A DNA stretch of 64,000 nucleotides from Glycomyces terrestris (GCF_003933745.1 NZ_RSEB01000002.1:806001-870000), one strand, 5' to 3'; shown: positions 1-9,522, counted from the first letter of the stretch. Notes: generated by a model from the letters alone, not told the origin. Numbers and translations are program-made.

Positions 1-1
1 C

Positions 2-886
2 CTGTCGGAGCGCCGCGGCGCCAAGGTCGACCTGCGCGTGCCCCGCCGCGGCGACAAGCGCGCGCTGGCCGAGACCGTCGAGAAGAACGCCCTGGAGAAC
101 CTCCAGCGCCACAAGCTCAAGCGCGCCGGCGACCTCACCTCCCGCTCCAAGGCCCTCGAAGAGCTCGCCGACGCCCTCGACCTGCCCGAGGCCCCGCTGC
201 GGATCGAGTGCTACGACGTCTCGCAGTCCCAGGGCGAGGACGTGGTCGCCTCGATGGTCGTGTTCGAGGACGGCCTGCCGCGCAAGAGCGAGTACCGGCG
301 CTTCGTCATCAAGGGCGAGCGCAAGGACGACCTCGCCTCGCTCCAGGAGACGCTGCGCCGCCGCCTCGCCAGGCTCGCCGACCAGCCCGCCGGCTCGCCG
401 GTCGAAGAGGGGGAGGAGCCGAAGCGCGGCTTCCACTACCCGCCGCAGCTCCTGGTCGTCGACGGCGGCCAGCCGCAGGTCGCGGCCGCCGAGCAGGTCT
501 TCGCCGAGCTCGGGATCGACACGATCAACCTCGCCGGGCTCGCCAAGCGCCTCGAGGAGATCTGGCTCCCGGGCGAGGAGTTCCCGGTGATCCTCTCGCG
601 CACCTCCGAGGCCCTGTACCTCATGCAGCGCGTCCGCGACGAGGCCCACCGCTTCGCGATCTCCTTGCACCGCAGCCGCAGGCGCAAGAAGATGACCGCC
701 TCCGCCCTCGATGGCGTCCCGGGCCTGGGGGAGTCGAAGAAGAAGGCGCTGCTGAAGGAGTTCGGGTCGGTGAAGCGCCTCCGCGAGGCCGAACTGTCCG
801 ATTTGGAGGCCGTGCCCGGGATCGGCCCGAAACTGGCGGAGGCCTTGCAGACACATCTGCGTAATCCGGATGACAACGGCGCTTGA
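2..886 (+). CDS. uvrC: UvrABC excinuclease subunit C, 3' part (5' end outside window)
   Basis: UvrC makes both incisions around lesions in nucleotide excision repair, acting with UvrA and UvrB. The frame is open from the window edge, so the N-terminal GIY-YIG nuclease is missing. What remains is the C-terminal endonuclease of RNase H-like fold, with a family-typical block ([20 protein letters not shown], near residue 67 of the visible part), the conserved VVDGG segment, and the tail reading [20 protein letters not shown] then IPGIGPKLA-like ([12 protein letters not shown]), a helix-hairpin-helix pair for DNA binding. It is followed by rapZ, yvcK and whiA, the usual actinobacterial order. The call is firm; only the 5' extent is unknown. 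Confidence 0.97.
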   Translation: MSERRGAKVDLRVPRRGDKRALAETVEKNALENLQRHKLKRAGDLTSRSKALEELADALDLPEAPLRIECYDVSQSQGEDVVASMVVFEDGLPRKSEYRRFVIKGERKDDLASLQETLRRRLARLADQPAGSPVEEGEEPKRGFHYPPQLLVVDGGQPQVAAAEQVFAELGIDTINLAGLAKRLEEIWLPGEEFPVILSRTSEALYLMQRVRDEAHRFAISLHRSRRRKKMTASALDGVPGLGESKKKALLKEFGSVKRLREAELSDLEAVPGIGPKLAEALQTHLRNPDDNGA

Positions 887-980
887 GACTGCTCTGGTAG
901 CTATACGATGGTCGATTCGGCGAACGGGCCGGGGCCGTGTCACCACGGCGGTTGGAAACGAACTCGGGGATACTTGACTT

Positions 981-1880
981 ATGGGTGTGGCAGCTGTGCA
1001 TGCGGGTTCGAGCGACCGCAGCGAATTGGACCTCGTCATCGTCACCGGCATCTCGGGCGGCGGACGCTCGACAGTGGCGCGCGCATTGGAGAACGTCGGC
1101 TATTACGTGATCGACAACCTCCCGGAGTCGCTGGTCGGCCAGGCCGCCGAGCTGGCCGCCGCGGGCGGCGAGGAGGTGCGGCGCACCGCGATGGTGCTCG
1201 ACGTGCGCTCCCGCGCGTTCATGACCGACCTCGTGGGCGTCATCGAGGACCTGCGCAAAGGCGGCTTCAAGCCGCACCTGGTGTTCGTCGACGCCGACGA
1301 CGACGTGATCATCCGCCGCTTCGAGAAGGTCCGCCGCGCCCACCCGCTCCAAGGGGACGGGCTCCTGGCCGACGGCATCGCCGCCGAGCGCCGCCTCCTG
1401 GAGCCGGCGCGCGGCTCGGCCGACACCCTGTTCGACACCACGCACCTGAACGAGAACCAGCTGCGCGCCCGCGTCGAGGAGGCGTTCCTCGCCCCGTCCT
1501 CGCCGCGCCTCCAGTTCACCTGCATGTCGTTCGGGTTCAAGTACGGCATCCCCCGCGACGCCGACTACGTCGCTGACGTACGATTCCTTCCCAACCCGTA
1601 CTGGGTCCCGGCCCTGCGCGAGCACACCGGCACCGACTCCGACGTCTCGGAGTACGTCCTCGGTCAGGACGGCGCGGAGGAGTTCGTCGAGTCGTACACG
1701 GCGCTGCTCCTCGGCACCACCCAGGGCTTCGAGCGGGAAGGCAAGCGCTACATGACGATCGCCATCGGCTGCACCGGCGGCAAGCACCGCAGCGTCGCCA
1801 TCTCCGAGGAGATCGCCAAGCGCCTGACCGCGGCCGGGTTCCCCGCGAACACCCACCACCGGGACCGCGGGAACGAGTAG
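981..1880 (+). CDS. rapZ: RapZ/YvcJ family nucleotide-binding protein
   Basis: P-loop protein of about 299 aa. The N-terminal phosphate-binding loop reads GISGGGRST near residues 24-32. Arg replaces the usual Walker Lys, which I recall as common in actinobacterial members. A YYVIDNLP block follows. The C-terminal half has the family signature YMTIAIGCTGGKHRSVAIS, linked in E. coli RapZ to sensing of glucosamine-6-phosphate metabolism and small-RNA control; in actinobacteria the role is unsettled. The gene lies 94 bp after uvrC and just before yvcK and whiA, a conserved cluster that suggests coordination of cell-wall precursor metabolism with growth. The ATG at 981 has only a weak Shine-Dalgarno sequence, so the exact start is less sure than the identity. 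Confidence 0.93.
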   Translation: MGVAAVHAGSSDRSELDLVIVTGISGGGRSTVARALENVGYYVIDNLPESLVGQAAELAAAGGEEVRRTAMVLDVRSRAFMTDLVGVIEDLRKGGFKPHLVFVDADDDVIIRRFEKVRRAHPLQGDGLLADGIAAERRLLEPARGSADTLFDTTHLNENQLRARVEEAFLAPSSPRLQFTCMSFGFKYGIPRDADYVADVRFLPNPYWVPALREHTGTDSDVSEYVLGQDGAEEFVESYTALLLGTTQGFEREGKRYMTIAIGCTGGKHRSVAISEEIAKRLTAAGFPANTHHRDRGNE

Positions 1881-1926
1881 TCCCCCCGGCACCACCACCG
1901 ACACCCCCGATCCGAGGTAACCGCTG

Positions 1927-2844
1927 ATGCAGAAAGTGGTCGCGTTCGGCGGCGGGCGGGGCCTGTCGGCCTCGCTGCGCGCGCTCTCGAGGCTCGACGT
2001 CGATCTGACGGCCGTGGTCACGGTCGCCGACGACGGCGGCTCGTCGGGGGACATCCGCGCCACCCGCCGGGTGCTGCCTCCCGGGGACCTGCGCAAGGCC
2101 CTCGTCGCGACCGCCGACCCCTCCCGCGCCGAGGCCGCCGAGCTGTTCTCGCACCGCTTCGGCGGCGAGGACTTCCTCTCGGGCCACCCGGTCGGCAACA
2201 TCGTCCTGCTCTCGCTGCTCGAACGCCACGAGAACCCGGTCGAGGCCGTCGCCGCGGCCGGGCGCATCGTCGGCTCCCGCGCCCGCGTCCTGCCCATGTC
2301 CTGCACCCCGCTCGACATCGAGGCCGACCTCGCCGAGGGCGCCGGCACCCGCACGATCGTCGGCCAGCACGACGTCGCGGTCGCCGACGGCCAGGTCGAG
2401 GACGTGCGCCTCCTGCCCGCCGACGCCCCGGCCTGCCCCGAGACCCTGGAGGCGATCGCCGCCGCCGACTGGCTCGTCTTCGGCCCCGGCTCCTGGTACA
2501 CCTCCGTGATCCCGCACCTGCTCCTGCCGTCGCTGCGCGAGGCCATCGCCGCCTCCGCGGCCCGCAAGATCGTGGTGCTCAACCTCTCGGAGGAGAAGGA
2601 GACGGACGGCCTGACCCTCGCCGGTCACGTCGACACGCTGCGGCGATACGCAGAAGGTGTCCGGTTTCACTACGTCGTGTCAGGCGACGCCCGAACCCTC
2701 GCCGAGCCCGGCTCGTTGAACAGTGCGGCACAATCGTTGGAGGCCCGGTTGGTCGCGGCGGACCTCGCCGCCGACGGCGTCACGCACGACGTCGCGTCCC
2801 TGGCCGCCGTATTGGGAAAGCTGCTGGTCGAAGATGGTGGTTAA
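1927..2844 (+). CDS. yvcK: YvcK/CofD-like UDP-sugar-binding protein (gluconeogenesis factor family)
   Basis: 305 aa. It opens with VVAFGGGRGLSASLRALSR, the Rossmann-type nucleotide loop of the CofD/YvcK fold, followed by VADDGGSSGDIR, the family's Asp-rich substrate motif. A second block (FGPGSWYTSVIPHLL) lies near residue 184. YvcK proteins bind UDP-GlcNAc and are needed for normal growth and cell shape on gluconeogenic carbon; in mycobacteria the homologue CuvA affects wall synthesis. A good ribosome site (gaggt) lies about 8 nt before ATG 1927. The next gene, whiA, begins 3 nt after the stop, so the two are translationally coupled. CofD itself (F420 synthesis) is the alternative paralogue, but the whiA neighbourhood and N-terminal motifs favour YvcK. 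Confidence 0.94.
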   Translation: MQKVVAFGGGRGLSASLRALSRLDVDLTAVVTVADDGGSSGDIRATRRVLPPGDLRKALVATADPSRAEAAELFSHRFGGEDFLSGHPVGNIVLLSLLERHENPVEAVAAAGRIVGSRARVLPMSCTPLDIEADLAEGAGTRTIVGQHDVAVADGQVEDVRLLPADAPACPETLEAIAAADWLVFGPGSWYTSVIPHLLLPSLREAIAASAARKIVVLNLSEEKETDGLTLAGHVDTLRRYAEGVRFHYVVSGDARTLAEPGSLNSAAQSLEARLVAADLAADGVTHDVASLAAVLGKLLVEDGG

Positions 2845-2847
2845 CGA

Positions 2848-3834
2848 ATGGCGATGACCTCGGAGGTCAAGGACGAGCTCAGTCGCATCGAGGTGACGAA
2901 GTCCTGCTGCCAGCGCGCCGAACTCGGCGCGCTCTTCCGGTTCGCCGGGGGCCTCCATCTCGTCGGCCAGGGCAACGTGGTCGTCGAAGCCGAGGTCGAC
3001 GCCGGCAACGTCGCCCGCCGAGCCAAGCGCATGATCAACGACCTCTACCACTACGAGTCCGAGATCCACGTCCTCGTGGCCGCCGGACTGCGCCGCAACA
3101 ACCACTACCTGCTGCGCGTCATGGCCGACGGCCAGGCGTTCTCCAAGCAGATCGGCCTCACCGACCAGCGCGGCTACCCCGTCCGGGGCCTGCCCAACCA
3201 CGTCGTCGGCGCCTACCCGTGCTGCGCCGAGGCCGCCTGGCGCGGCGCGTTCCTCGCCCGCGGCTCCCTCACCGAGCCCGGCCGCTCCTCGGCCCTCGAG
3301 GTCACCTGCCCCGGCCCCGAGTCCGCGCTCGCCCTCGTCGGCGCCGCCCGCCGCCTCGGCATCGCCGCGAAGTCCCGCGACGTCCGCGGCGTCGACCGCG
3401 TCGTCATCCGCGACGGCGACGCCATCGGCGAGCTGCTCACCCGCCTCGGCGCCCACGCCTCCGTCCTCACCTGGGAGGAGCGCCGCGTCCGCCGCGAGGT
3501 CCGGGCCACCGCCAACCGGCTCGCGAACTTCGACGACGCGAACCTCCGCCGCTCCGCGCGCGCGGCCGTCGCCGCCGCCGCGAAGGTCACCCGCGCCCTC
3601 GAAGTCCTCGCCGACGACGTCCCCGAGCACCTCGCCTCCGCCGGGCGCCTCCGGCTCGAGCACCGCCAGGCCTCCCTCGAGGAGCTCGGCGCGCTCGCCG
3701 ACCCGCCCCTTACCAAGGACGCCATCGCGGGACGGATCCGGCGCCTGATCAACATGGCGACCAAACGCGCCCAGGAGACCGGCGTCCCCGGACCCGACGA
3801 CGTCGTCGCAGAAGAGGAAGCCCTGGTCGCATAG
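2848..3834 (+). CDS. whiA: WhiA sporulation/division transcription regulator
   Basis: 328 aa. WhiA joins an N-terminal LAGLIDADG-like homing-endonuclease fold (about residues 1-220, without nuclease activity in the family) to a C-terminal helix-turn-helix. Seen here: the opening [13 protein letters not shown], a central segment with [20 protein letters not shown], and the C-terminal [20 protein letters not shown] helix-turn-helix. In Streptomyces it works with WhiB to switch on division and chromosome-segregation genes during sporulation. It starts 3 nt after yvcK and is the last gene of the uvrC-rapZ-yvcK-whiA run. About 75 nt past its stop lies a 12-bp perfect inverted repeat. Confidence 0.96.
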   Translation: MAMTSEVKDELSRIEVTKSCCQRAELGALFRFAGGLHLVGQGNVVVEAEVDAGNVARRAKRMINDLYHYESEIHVLVAAGLRRNNHYLLRVMADGQAFSKQIGLTDQRGYPVRGLPNHVVGAYPCCAEAAWRGAFLARGSLTEPGRSSALEVTCPGPESALALVGAARRLGIAAKSRDVRGVDRVVIRDGDAIGELLTRLGAHASVLTWEERRVRREVRATANRLANFDDANLRRSARAAVAAAAKVTRALEVLADDVPEHLASAGRLRLEHRQASLEELGALADPPLTKDAIAGRIRRLINMATKRAQETGVPGPDDVVAEEEALVA

Positions 3835-3908
3835 GGCGGCTTCGACCCGATTCGCCGCACCCGACGCACCCGTCGCGGTCCGCCGATCAAGGGTTAGGCT
3901 TAACCGCG

Positions 3909-3937
3909 ATGTCACACCCGCGTCCCGGGTGTGACAT
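3909..3937. promoter_or_regulatory. 12-bp perfect inverted repeat between whiA and gap
   Basis: Two perfectly complementary 12-base arms (3909-3920 ATGTCACACCCG and 3926-3937) are separated by 5 bases. It could be the whiA transcription terminator, although no T-run follows, or an operator for the gap operon about 180 bp downstream. The 284-bp gap between whiA and gap otherwise holds a possible -10 (TAGGGT, 3982-3987). A 13-base version of the left arm, GATGTCRCACCCG, recurs in both DUF4132 promoters. Confidence 0.55.
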
Positions 3938-4103
3938 GATCGGGGGGAACCGGCCGCGGAAGGTCTGAGAACCGGAGCGGTTAGGGTCAAGGAGTGCTCG
4001 GCGACGTGGCCGAACAGCGATCTGTTCCACCGTCGCTCTTCGGCTGAACGGATCGCGTGCGAGACCGCCTCCGGTCTCATTCAGATATCCGATCCTGTTC
4101 TAG

Positions 4104-5114
<1,011 letters not shown>

Positions 5115-5121
5115 CGCAGCG

Positions 5122-6318
5122 ATGAAGACGCTCGACGAACTCCTGGAGGAGGGCGTCAACGGTCGGCGCGTACTCGTACGCGCCGACCTCAACGTGCCTC
5201 TGGACGGGAAGACCATCACCGACGACGGCCGCATCCGCGCCGTCGCCCCCACGATCAAGGCGCTCGCCGAGGCCGGCGCCCGTGTCGTGGTCTGCTCGCA
5301 CCTGGGCCGCCCGAAGGGCGCGCCGGACCCCGCCTTCTCGCTGGCCCCCGTGGCCAAGCGCCTCGGCGAGGTCCTGGGGCGCGAGGTCGCGTTCGCCAAC
5401 GACACCGTCGGCTCCGACGCCGAGTCCAAGGCCGTGGCCCAGGTCGACGGCGACGTCCTCCTGCTGGAGAACCTGCGCTTCAACAAGGGCGAGACCAGCA
5501 AGGACGACACCGAGCGGGCCGAGTTCGCCGGCCAGCTCTCCGCGTTCGGCGACCTGTACGTGGACGACGCGTTCGGCGCGGTCCACCGCAAGCACGCCTC
5601 CGTGTACGACGTCGCTACGCTTCTCCCGCACTACGCCGGCTGGCTCATCGCCAAGGAGGTCGAGGTCCTCTCGAAGCTCACCGGCAAGCCCGAGCAGCCG
5701 TACGTCGTCATCCTCGGCGGCGCGAAGGTCTCCGACAAGCTCGCGGTCATCGACAACCTGCTCGACAAGGTCGACACGCTCATCGTCGGCGGCGGCATGA
5801 TGTTCACCTTCCTCGCGGCCCAGGGCTACGAGGTCGGGTCGTCGCTGCTGGAGAAGGACCAGATCGAGACCTGCAAGAACTACCTCGAGCGCGCCGCCGA
5901 ACTCGGCGTCGAACTCCTGCTGCCGGTCGACACGACCACGGCCGCCGAGTTTGCCGCCGACGCCGAGCCGCTCACCGTGTCCGTGGACGCGATCCCGGCC
6001 GAGCGCATGGGCCTCGACATCGGCCCCGAGTCCGCGAAGCTGTTCGCCGAGCGGATCGCCGGAGCCAAGACCGTGTTCTGGAACGGCCCCATGGGCGTCT
6101 TCGAGTTCCCCGACTACGCCGCGGGCACGCGCACCGTCGCCCAGGCGCTGGTGGACTCCGAGGCGTTCAGCGTGGTCGGCGGCGGCGACTCCGCTGCCGC
6201 GGTCCGCACCCTCGGCCTGCCCGAGGACGGCTTCGGCCACATCTCGACCGGCGGCGGCGCGAGCCTCGAATACCTCGAGGGCAAGACGCTCCCCGGCCTG
6301 GACGCACTGGAGAAGTGA
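5122..6318 (+). CDS. pgk: Phosphoglycerate kinase
   Basis: 398 aa, full length for the family. It makes ATP from 1,3-bisphosphoglycerate. Signatures are [13 protein letters not shown] near residue 19, the substrate-binding SHLGRPKG, the middle block [14 protein letters not shown] and the C-terminal nucleotide-binding GGGDSAAAV with [14 protein letters not shown]. The start lies 7 nt after gap and the stop overlaps the region of the tpiA start, so it is read as part of the glycolytic operon. Confidence 0.98.
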   Translation: MKTLDELLEEGVNGRRVLVRADLNVPLDGKTITDDGRIRAVAPTIKALAEAGARVVVCSHLGRPKGAPDPAFSLAPVAKRLGEVLGREVAFANDTVGSDAESKAVAQVDGDVLLLENLRFNKGETSKDDTERAEFAGQLSAFGDLYVDDAFGAVHRKHASVYDVATLLPHYAGWLIAKEVEVLSKLTGKPEQPYVVILGGAKVSDKLAVIDNLLDKVDTLIVGGGMMFTFLAAQGYEVGSSLLEKDQIETCKNYLERAAELGVELLLPVDTTTAAEFAADAEPLTVSVDAIPAERMGLDIGPESAKLFAERIAGAKTVFWNGPMGVFEFPDYAAGTRTVAQALVDSEAFSVVGGGDSAAAVRTLGLPEDGFGHISTGGGASLEYLEGKTLPGLDALEK

Positions 6319-6320
6319 AC

Positions 6321-7106
6321 ATGACTGAGACCCGCAAGCCGCTCATCGCCGGCAACTGGAAGATGAACCTCAACCACCTCGAAGCGATCGCGCTGGTGCA
6401 GAAGCTCGCCTTCAGCCTTACCCGCGAGCAGCTCGAAGCGGTCGAGACCGTCGTCCTCCCGCCGTTCGTCGACATCCGCAGCGTGCAGACGCTGGTCGAC
6501 GGCGACAAGCTGACCATCGGCTTCGGCGCGCAGGACCTGTCGGCGCACCCGTCGGGCGCGTACACCGGCGAGATCGCCGGCTCGATGCTCGCGAAGCTGG
6601 GCTGCTCGTACGTGGCCGTCGGCCACTCCGAGCGCCGCCAGTACCACGAGGAGTCCGACGAGCTGGTGGCCGCCAAGGTCCGCCAGGCGCTCAACAACGG
6701 CATCAGCCCGATCCTCTGCGTCGGCGAGGCGCTGGACGTCCGGGAGGCGGGGAACCACATCTCGCACTCGGTCTCCCAGCTGATCGCCGCCGTGGACGGG
6801 CTCACCGAGGAAGAGCTCGGCAAGGTCGTCGTCGCGTACGAGCCCGTGTGGGCCATCGGCACCGGCCGCACGGCCTCCGCCGAGGACGCGCAGGAGGTCA
6901 TCGGCGCACTGCGCGCGGCCCTCGCCGAGAAGTTCGGTGCGGTGGCGGAGCGGGTCCGCATCCTCTACGGCGGCTCGGTGAAGTCCTCCAACGTCGCCCA
7001 GATCATGGCCAAGCCCGACATCGACGGCGCCCTCGTGGGCGGCGCCTCGCTCGACGCCGAGGAGTTCGCCAAGATCGTCCGCTTCCCGGAGCACGCCGGG
7101 GCTTAA
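6321..7106 (+). CDS. tpiA: Triose-phosphate isomerase
   Basis: 261 aa TIM-barrel enzyme that interconverts dihydroxyacetone phosphate and glyceraldehyde-3-phosphate. It begins [17 protein letters not shown], with the catalytic Lys in NWKMN. The electrophilic His lies in VGHSERRQ and the catalytic Glu in [17 protein letters not shown]. The phosphate-binding end reads [15 protein letters not shown] at 6315 is in frame, but ATG 6321 is preferred because ggagaag sits at a proper distance. It ends the glycolytic operon and is followed by two strong hairpins. Confidence 0.97.
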   Translation: MTETRKPLIAGNWKMNLNHLEAIALVQKLAFSLTREQLEAVETVVLPPFVDIRSVQTLVDGDKLTIGFGAQDLSAHPSGAYTGEIAGSMLAKLGCSYVAVGHSERRQYHEESDELVAAKVRQALNNGISPILCVGEALDVREAGNHISHSVSQLIAAVDGLTEEELGKVVVAYEPVWAIGTGRTASAEDAQEVIGALRAALAEKFGAVAERVRILYGGSVKSSNVAQIMAKPDIDGALVGGASLDAEEFAKIVRFPEHAGA

Positions 7107-7115
7107 CTCAATACC

Positions 7116-7144
7116 GCCGCAGCGCCCGAGCTGAGCGCTGCGGC
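7116..7144 (+). terminator. Hairpin 1 after tpiA
   Basis: Perfect 10-bp stem (7116-7125 with 7135-7144) and 9-nt loop, starting 10 nt after the tpiA stop. There is no T-run, as is common for actinobacterial terminators. A second hairpin follows 11 nt later. Confidence 0.7.
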
Positions 7145-7155
7145 CCGCAGGCAGG

Positions 7156-7181
7156 GCCGCCGTACAACGTCGTACGGCGGC
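7156..7181 (+). terminator. Hairpin 2 after tpiA
   Basis: Perfect 10-bp stem (7156-7165 with 7172-7181), 6-nt loop. Together with the hairpin at 7116-7144 it forms a tandem terminator for gap-pgk-tpiA, or an mRNA 3'-end stabiliser. Confidence 0.7.
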
Positions 7182-7249
7182 TCCTTGCGTCCACGCCCGT
7201 GCGCATTCGCACGGATGGAGTCGCAATTCATGCGACTGAGCACGCCCCA

Positions 7250-7269
7250 TGGACTTACCGATAAGTCCA
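7250..7269. promoter_or_regulatory. Inverted repeat upstream of secG
   Basis: TGGACTT and its complement (7250-7256 and 7263-7269) flank 6 bases, just before a possible -10 (TAGACT, 7275-7280). It may be an operator of the secG promoter. The rest of the 232-bp gap holds the two tpiA hairpins and a minor repeat at 7220-7236. Confidence 0.4.
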
Positions 7270-7338
7270 ACCGCTAGACTCGTGCGTGGCCCGCGCCCCA
7301 TAACGGGCCAGATTTGCTGAGAGGAAACCCGATCACTG

Positions 7339-7587
7339 ATGATGTCGGTTCTGAGTTGGGCCCTGCTGGTCATCCTGCTGCTCTCCAGCGCGATCCTGAT
7401 CCTCATGGTGCTGCTGCACAAAGGTAAGGGCGGCGGCCTGTCGAGCATGTTCGGCGGCGGCATGTCCTCCGTCGCGTCGGGCTCCACGGTCGCGGAGAAG
7501 AACCTCACCCGGATCACGATCGGCGTGGGCATCATCTGGTTCGCCAGCATCATCGCCTTCGGTCTCCTCCTGCGGACCATGGTCTAA
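7339..7587 (+). CDS. secG: Preprotein translocase subunit SecG
   Basis: 82 aa inner-membrane protein of the SecYEG channel. It has two hydrophobic helices, about residues 5-25 (SWALLVILLLSSAILILMVL) and 58-78, joined by the glycine-rich family loop HKGKGGGLSSMFGGG. ATG codons at 7339 and 7342 are both possible. The place right after gap-pgk-tpiA is the usual actinobacterial one. A long hairpin follows the stop. Confidence 0.95.
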   Translation: MMSVLSWALLVILLLSSAILILMVLLHKGKGGGLSSMFGGGMSSVASGSTVAEKNLTRITIGVGIIWFASIIAFGLLLRTMV

Positions 7588-7605
7588 CGACCGACAGACT
7601 TCGAA

Positions 7606-7634
7606 GGGCCCCGACCGCGCCGCGGTCGGGGCCC
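7606..7634. terminator. Bidirectional terminator between secG and the MerR gene
   Basis: Very GC-rich inverted repeat with 14-base arms (7606-7619 and 7621-7634). In practice an 11-bp stem with a 7-nt loop. It lies between the convergent stops of secG (7587) and the minus-strand regulator (7649), so it can serve both. Confidence 0.85.
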
Positions 7635-7648
7635 TCATTCGTCTCCGC

Positions 7649-7993
7649 TCAGGAGTCCTCGTAGCGCTCCAGCCGCCGCTGCGCCTCGCCGAGCTCGGAC
7701 CGCAGCCGCTGGTTCTCGACCTCCATCTCCAGGACCAGCTTGATCCCGGCGAGGTTCAGCCCTCCGGCGAGCAGCTCGCCGATCCGCTGGATGCGGCCGA
7801 GGTCGTCGTCGCTGTACCGGCGCGTGCCGCCGGAGGTCCGGCTCGGCTCGATGAGGCCGCGGGCCTCGTAGACGCGCAGCGTCTGCGGCGCGAGGTTCAT
7901 CAGCTCGGCCGCCACCGAGATGCCGTACACGGCATGGTCGGACGCGTGTCGGTTGAGCGGCTGCGAATCCGGTGCCACATTCCCTCCAGCCAC
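7649..7993 (-). CDS. MerR-family regulator, HspR-like
   Basis: 114 aa. The winged-helix segment YGISVAAELMNLAPQTLRVY (about residues 23-42) with RGLIEPSRTSGGTRRYSDDD is typical of HspR-type heat-shock repressors. The tail (EVENQRLRSELGEAQRRLER) is a coiled coil for dimerisation. It is divergent from the hsp20 gene at 8111. A TTGA-N7-TCAA repeat overlaps the hsp20 -35 box, so repression of hsp20 and of itself is the natural reading. The start is uncertain: GTG 7993 or GTG 7978; a ggaggg stretch lies just before the latter. Confidence 0.85.
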   Translation of the reverse strand: MAGGNVAPDSQPLNRHASDHAVYGISVAAELMNLAPQTLRVYEARGLIEPSRTSGGTRRYSDDDLGRIQRIGELLAGGLNLAGIKLVLEMEVENQRLRSELGEAQRRLERYEDS

Positions 7994-8034
7994 CTGTGTC
8001 TGCTGTCGGCTCCAGTTTATCTGATTCCGGCGGC

Positions 8035-8063
8035 TTGACGAAATCTCAAATGCGCGCTATATA
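8035..8063 (+). promoter_or_regulatory. hsp20 promoter with overlapping operator-like repeat
   Basis: -35 TTGACG (8035-8040), a 17-bp spacer and -10 TATATA (8058-8063) make a near-consensus promoter, rare for such GC-rich DNA. The repeat TTGA-N7-TCAA (8035-8049) covers the -35. The published HspR site (HAIR) has CTTGA and TCAAG 11 bp apart; here the spacing is 7, so the binding protein is inferred from position only. Confidence 0.7.
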
Positions 8064-8110
8064 TTTTCATGTCGTTACGTTCATAGGTCTCATCCAGGAG
8101 GTGACCTTCG

Positions 8111-8527
8111 ATGCTGATGCGCACGGACCCGTTCCGAGAGCTCGACCGTCTCGCTCAGCAGTTCATGTCCCGCAGCGATTCCCAGCTCATGATGCCGATG
8201 GACGCGTGGAAGGAGGGGCATTCCTTCACCGTCGAGCTGGACCTGCCCGGCGTCCGGGAGGGCGACATCGACCTCGAGGTCGAGCGGAACGTCCTCACCG
8301 TCCGCGCCGAGCGCCGCGCGACCGACGCCGGTGACCGCGAGGTGATCCACTCCGAGCGCCCCACCGGCGTGTTCATGCGGCAGATCTTCCTCAGCGACGC
8401 CCTCGACACCGAGCACGTCGAGGCGTCCTTCCGGGACGGCGTGCTCACACTCCGGATCCCGATGGCCGAGGAGGCCAAGCCGCGCAAGGTGCTCATCGGC
8501 GCCGGCAAACGCGAGATCGAACAGTAG
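8111..8527 (+). CDS. Small heat-shock protein, Hsp20/alpha-crystallin family
   Basis: 138 aa. The alpha-crystallin domain spans about residues 35-125: SFTVELDLPGVREGDIDLEV, then RNVLTVRAERR, and the conserved DGVLTLRIP near the end. It begins MLMRTDPFRELDRLAQQF, the usual N-terminal helix. It is an ATP-independent holdase that keeps unfolding proteins soluble in the cytoplasm. A very strong ribosome site (aggaggtga) lies 7 nt before the ATG. It is divergent from the HspR-like regulator. Confidence 0.93.
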   Translation: MLMRTDPFRELDRLAQQFMSRSDSQLMMPMDAWKEGHSFTVELDLPGVREGDIDLEVERNVLTVRAERRATDAGDREVIHSERPTGVFMRQIFLSDALDTEHVEASFRDGVLTLRIPMAEEAKPRKVLIGAGKREIEQ

Positions 8528-8603
8528 CCGCACCCGCCGCGGCACCCGGAGACCCGGGGCGCCCGGCCCCCGCCGGACGCGCCCCGGTTTGGAGGCATAT
8601 GAC

Positions 8604-8843
8604 ATGAGCGGAGCCTGCTACAGCCGCCGTGACGGCGGCGTCGAGTACGAGCTGCACTGCGACGGTTGCGGCGTCCCCTTCCGCTGCGGCGACGACTCGT
8701 ACTTCAGCTGGCCGGTCCTGTGCGCGGCCGCCGAGGCGGAGGGCTGGGGCGTCGCCCCCGACCTCGGCGGCGAGCACCGGTGCGGCGAGTGCGCGGCCTC
8801 CGGGCGTCCTGCCGGCGCCCGGCGCCGCCTCGTCCCCGTCTGA
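8604..8843 (+). CDS. Small cysteine-rich protein, unknown
   Basis: 79 aa from ATG 8604, chosen because ggagg sits 8 nt upstream. It has paired cysteines, LHCDGCGVPFRC near residues 19-30 and HRCGEC near residue 59, plus a single Cys between, which looks like a zinc ribbon. It begins 76 nt after hsp20 with no terminator seen between, so it may be co-transcribed with the heat-shock gene. Coding bias matches the neighbours. I do not recognise the family and assign no function. Confidence 0.6.
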   Translation: MSGACYSRRDGGVEYELHCDGCGVPFRCGDDSYFSWPVLCAAAEAEGWGVAPDLGGEHRCGECAASGRPAGARRRLVPV

Positions 8844-8986
8844 TCCGGCCGCCCGGCCTCCGCCCGGTGCTCGGGGTCTCCTCGGGCGGAGGCCGGCGCT
8901 TCCCACTGGGCCGCAACGCCACCGAAGCAGGGCAGGTCGTTCCAGAACCGGCCGGGGCGTGCGCACGCCCCTCATTCATGACATCT

Positions 8987-9015
8987 TGCCACTGTGTGCG
9001 TTACGTCATAGAATT
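8987..9015 (+). promoter_or_regulatory. rbpA promoter
   Basis: TTGCCA (8987-8992), 17-bp spacer, TAGAAT (9010-9015). The transcript would start near 9022 and have a leader of about 147 nt before rbpA. This promoter is the only clear content of the 325-bp gap between the Cys-rich ORF and rbpA. Confidence 0.65.
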
Positions 9016-9168
9016 ACTCGGTGCGGTGCCCCAGCCGCCACGGCCGCCGACTCCACGGCCACGCCCTCGGGGAGTCGCGGCCTTCCTCCCGCCGACGCTC
9101 CGGGACCGTGGTCGCGCGCGGTCGACATCCACAGAAGATCCCCCTGTCTGTGAGGAGCGATCACACAT

Positions 9169-9522
9169 ATGTCCAACGGACACGCCATCCGCGGCACCCG
9201 CATCGGCGCCATACCGGGTCTCCACTCGGAACGCGGCGAGCCGGTGGCCCGGCAGAACGTCAAGTACTGGTGCGCCAACGGACACGAGACCGTACTGCCA
9301 TTCGCACTGTACGTGGAGGTGCCGCAGGAATGGGACTGCACCTGCTGCGGCTGGCCCGCCGGCCCCGACCAGGACAATCCCCCCGAACGGCGCACCGCCA
9401 AACCGTACAAGACCCATCTGAACTACGTCCGCGAGCGCCGCAGCGAGGAGGAGGCCGAAGACCTCCTCGCCGAAGCCCTCGCCGCCAGAGCCGCCGCCCG
9501 CGGCGAGCGTTCCCTCTTCTAG
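9169..9522 (+). CDS. rbpA: RNA polymerase-binding protein RbpA
   Basis: 117 aa. RbpA is an actinobacterial protein that binds RNA polymerase and the group 1/2 sigma factors and stabilises the open complex. It shows AIRGTRIGA near the N-terminus, the core YWCANGHETVLPF then WDCTCCGWPAGPDQDNPP (zinc-type cysteines), and the C-terminal sigma-interacting region with KTHLNYVRERRSEEEAE. gaggag lies upstream of ATG 9169. A hairpin shared with pgl follows. Confidence 0.95.
   Translation: MSNGHAIRGTRIGAIPGLHSERGEPVARQNVKYWCANGHETVLPFALYVEVPQEWDCTCCGWPAGPDQDNPPERRTAKPYKTHLNYVRERRSEEEAEDLLAEALAARAAARGERSLF

Noticed and set aside
3891-3905. GGTTAGGCTTAACC near the gap promoter, like a DtxR iron box
   Set aside because: The second half is shifted by one base relative to the 19-bp consensus, so it matches much less well than the box at 58753. 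Not called.
3911-3935. Crp/GlxR-type site in the whiA-gap palindrome
   Set aside because: Half-sites are in the opposite order (TCACA then TGTGA, 13 bp apart) from the TGTGA-N6-TCACA pattern.
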